A stretch of 64,000 nucleotides of DNA from Epiperipatus broadwayi (taxonomy: Eukaryota; Onychophora; Udeonychophora; Euonychophora; Peripatidae): the NCBI GenBank assembly GCA_028023455.1, contig JAQFVV010000028.1:248001-312000 (forward strand). Direction: 5' to 3'. Under the pieces are notes generated by a model. It did no database searches, was not told the origin of the DNA, and saw only the letters and a list, made by a program, of their open reading frames with translations. Position numbers and translations under genes: made by a program. This document shows positions 61,573 through 64,000 of the stretch, in pieces (the stretch's first letter is position 1; each line of letters starts with the position of its first letter).

Positions 61573-61876
61573 ACATATACTGTTGTGGAATAATATTTAT
61601 TCATGTACATATACTGATGTGGAATAATATTTATTCATGTACATATACTGTTGTGGAATAATATTTATTCATGTACATATACTGTTGTGGAATAATATTT
61701 ATTCATGTACATATACTGTTGTGGAATAATATTTATACATGTACATATACTGTTGTGGAATAATATTTATTCATGTACATATACTGTTGTGGAATAATAT
61801 TTATTTATGTACATATACTGTTGTGGAATAATATTTATTCATATACATATACTGTTGTGGAATAATATTTATTCAT
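61573..61876 (+). repeat. 34-bp minisatellite, about nine copies
   Basis: Unit 'acatatactgttgtggaata' plus 14 bases, period 34, nearly homogeneous (one unit has gatg for gttg; single changes elsewhere). Confidence 0.95.
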
Positions 61877-61969
61877 GGCTTTCAGAATTATAATTCACCT
61901 GTGTTAATTATTTGTGTATATATAAAATTTAACATTTTTAATAAATTAAATAGGTGATAAATTATTTAT

Positions 61970-62590
61970 TAAATGGAACTCCATTTTTAAATTAAGTTAA
62001 ATCTACAACTAAGGTGTTTCAAAGTACAGCAACAAGTGAGAGCAGATTTGTAAGCTGGAAAATAAAAGTAGACTTGTCCAGGCTACTCCTAATCAAAAAA
62101 TAACCACTTTGGATTTGTGCTCAAGGTCTTCTATATGAGTTAATATCTGATCATTATAGCTATAAATGTTGTGATACAAAGTATAACAACTTTTCTCACA
62201 TCCCCAACTGCAACAACGACTCTTCCAACAAGTCATGTATCATACAATATAGTTTTAATAGATTAAATCAATGGTAAAGAATTTAATAAATAAAAACTAC
62301 AATTTTAAATGAAGTTAAATCTAAATCCATGATAATTCAAAGAGCAGTAATCAACCTGACTAGCTCTGCACCTATTAAAAATATTAAATTATAATACACA
62401 ATTCACTCTTGGGAAAGCCTTTACTTCAATTTGAGTACTAATCAAAAGCAGACTTCTTTTGATTAGGAGTATCTTGGCCAAGTTTATTATCTTTTTTTTT
62501 TCAGTCTGCTGAACAAATCTGATTGGTTACTGCAATTTGAAACACTTTTTTGGCTCTAGATTTAACTTCATTTAAAAATGGAGTTTACAT
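61970..62590. repeat. Large fold-back with an extra internal arm copy
   Basis: Arms of about 120-130 bp (61970-62098 and 62455-62590) share 'aactccatttttaaat' and 'tactcctaatcaaaa' inverted. A third partial copy ('ttttaaatgaagttaaatct') lies at about 62305-62360. No ORF. Confidence 0.75.
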
Positions 62591-63129
62591 ATAAAATGTG
62601 GTTCATTGCCAACAATAAAAATGTTATCAACAAGAATGAAAACAACCTTCAGTTATCAGGTGAAATATTTAAATAACTAATGCATGCATTATCAAATGCC
62701 TATGTAAATCAAACTACATACTTTATTTAGCCATGAAATCTATGATTCTAGTGAACTTTACTAATTATTATAAATAAAAATAAAATCTTTCGTTACACAG
62801 ATATTAAAATATTTTTGCAAATTTTGAATTGCAAACATAAATGCAAGAAAAATTAATATTGTATATATATAATTAGTCATGTGATTGTGTAAAAAGAAAC
62901 ATATTGAAAAGATTCCATTAAGAAATGAAAGCCAGGTTGATGTATTAAATAATTTTTTATTAATGGTGAGTTGTCCATTTCAATTTTGTTTTAAATTGAT
63001 TATTTTTAATTTTATATATAGAAGGCAACATTATGGACAAATTTTATTATTAAAATTTGATCTTTAAAGTATAAATATAGTTCACATGAAAACACAACCT
63101 TAGTATAATAAACCAACAGAATGTATAAG

Positions 63130-63185
63130 ACATTGTCAAGACAACTTCTATAGAAATTCCTTGACAACAGATTATAGATTCTTAC
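63130..63185 (-). repeat. Decayed GTTGCC-type repeat
   Basis: 'cattgtcaagacaac' and 'ccttgacaacagat' are half-copies of the palindromic repeat in both orientations. Confidence 0.35.
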
Positions 63186-63299
63186 AGTTTCTTAAGCTTT
63201 AGCTGTTATCATGTAAATTATATTTGGAAACCAATTAACTATTGAGAATTTAAGATTTAATGTATTTATATACTATTAATTTTTCTCTTTTTTGTATTT

Positions 63300-63520
63300 G
63301 TAATTCAAATTTGCATACACTTATTTGCATAACAAAGTGGTTTCTTTTTTTGTTATAACCTAAAACTGAGTGCATTTTCGGTGAAGTTTTCCATAATCAT
63401 ATCAAAAGAGTTATGATTATTGTGAACTTAACCAAAAGTGCATTCAGTTTTAGATTATAAAGAAGAAAGAAGCCATTGCCATTATGCAAACAAAGAAATA
63501 TATGCAAATTTGAAAAATAA
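63300..63520. repeat. MITE-like fold-back
   Basis: Arms of about 85 bp share 'aatttgcata', 'gcataa' and 'ctaaaactga(g/a)tgca' inverted, with about a 40-bp loop. No ORF. Confidence 0.7.
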
Positions 63521-63529
63521 TTATTTGAA

Positions 63530-64000
63530 TAATTTGTTCTCCACTACTTACAAACACTTTATGTTATTTAAATATTTCAATAGAATAAAAAGTGAATTCA
63601 ACTGTGTGATCTAATAAACAATGTATTTAACAAAAAAATTGTAAATACTTATAAAATAAAATGTTTATTTAAAAAGATGTTAGCTTCAGTTATTATGGGT
63701 AATAAATTTTTTACTATAGCCCCAATTTACATGAGTAAAAATCTTCCTCCAATATACATGCAATTCAGGAATATCTCCCCCCATCAGCTTCCTTGGGAAA
63801 CCAATAATCCATGCTACTATAATAGCCACCTAACTTATTATATAATGATCATTTGCTATAAATTAGTTTATTGCAACATATCTATATTCAATATCAAGTC
63901 AAAACTAGAGATTTAAATTATCAAAAACCGTAATTAAAATTTCCAGCATGCAGATAACATATTTACATAGATTATGCTTCAAAGCAGTGGAGGAAAAACT
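63530..64000. other. Non-coding stretch, nothing recognised
   Basis: A 79-codon frame (63677-63916) is not supported by composition or motif. Confidence 0.4.

Noticed and set aside
61573-61876. CRISPR array
   Set aside because: Contiguous identical units with no variable spacers; a minisatellite in a eukaryotic genome.

Overview
The window is nuclear DNA from an animal: very AT-rich, almost gene-free, and packed with decayed transposable elements, tRNA-derived SINEs, fold-back repeats and microsatellites. Nothing bacterial, viral or organellar was seen. Degenerate mariner (Tc1/mariner), RTE-type LINE, Penelope-like (PLE) and tRNA-SINE sequences in one intron-like expanse suggest an invertebrate with a large genome. 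A lophotrochozoan, perhaps a cephalopod mollusc, is my best guess, but this rests on repeat style and is weak.

Host genes: only two short pieces look like host coding exons, both on the + strand. One is a 61-bp internal exon (29637-29697) with a strong acceptor and donor. The other is a terminal exon (38262-38407) encoding a 47-residue C-terminal tail and a stop. They may belong to one gene whose introns hold most of the window, but their phases do not join directly, so an unseen exon would be needed between them. A third, weaker candidate terminal exon lies at 53825-53869.

Layout. 0-16 kb: SINE fragments, a 333-bp tandem/inverted array (3.8-4.8 kb), fold-backs at 5.1, 6.8, 7.9 and 14.7 kb, and a tRNA-SINE at 10.4 kb. 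16-18 kb: a 5'-truncated LINE. 19-29 kb: mostly featureless, with hammerhead-bearing repeats at 19.5, 25.5, 28.4 and 28.8 kb. 30-37 kb: a Tigger-like MITE, mariner remnant, complete PLE insertion with inverted arm and candidate target-site duplication (32.7-36.5 kb), and an RTE tail. 37-50 kb: nested fold-backs, many with hammerhead motifs, plus SINEs and a large (TTA/TCA)n tract. 50-64 kb: another RTE relic, a tRNA-like/hammerhead repeat array, a 34-bp minisatellite and further fold-backs.

The most notable signal is hammerhead self-cleaving ribozyme motifs. Several unrelated-looking repeat families (fold-backs, a tRNA-like repeat and the PLE termini) carry the same architecture: CUGANGA, stem II hairpin, GAAA, a tiny stem III, and a U-H cleavage position flanked by stem I. 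Six copies keep every core base I can check (11605+, 46143-, 47496+, 48021-, 49236-, 52318+). Another at 53384+ keeps the core with weak stem II. The 19545- copy keeps it with one extra base. Hammerheads are known in PLEs and in small non-autonomous retroelements called retrozymes. The PLE here could be a relative of the machinery that spread the smaller families, which is inference.
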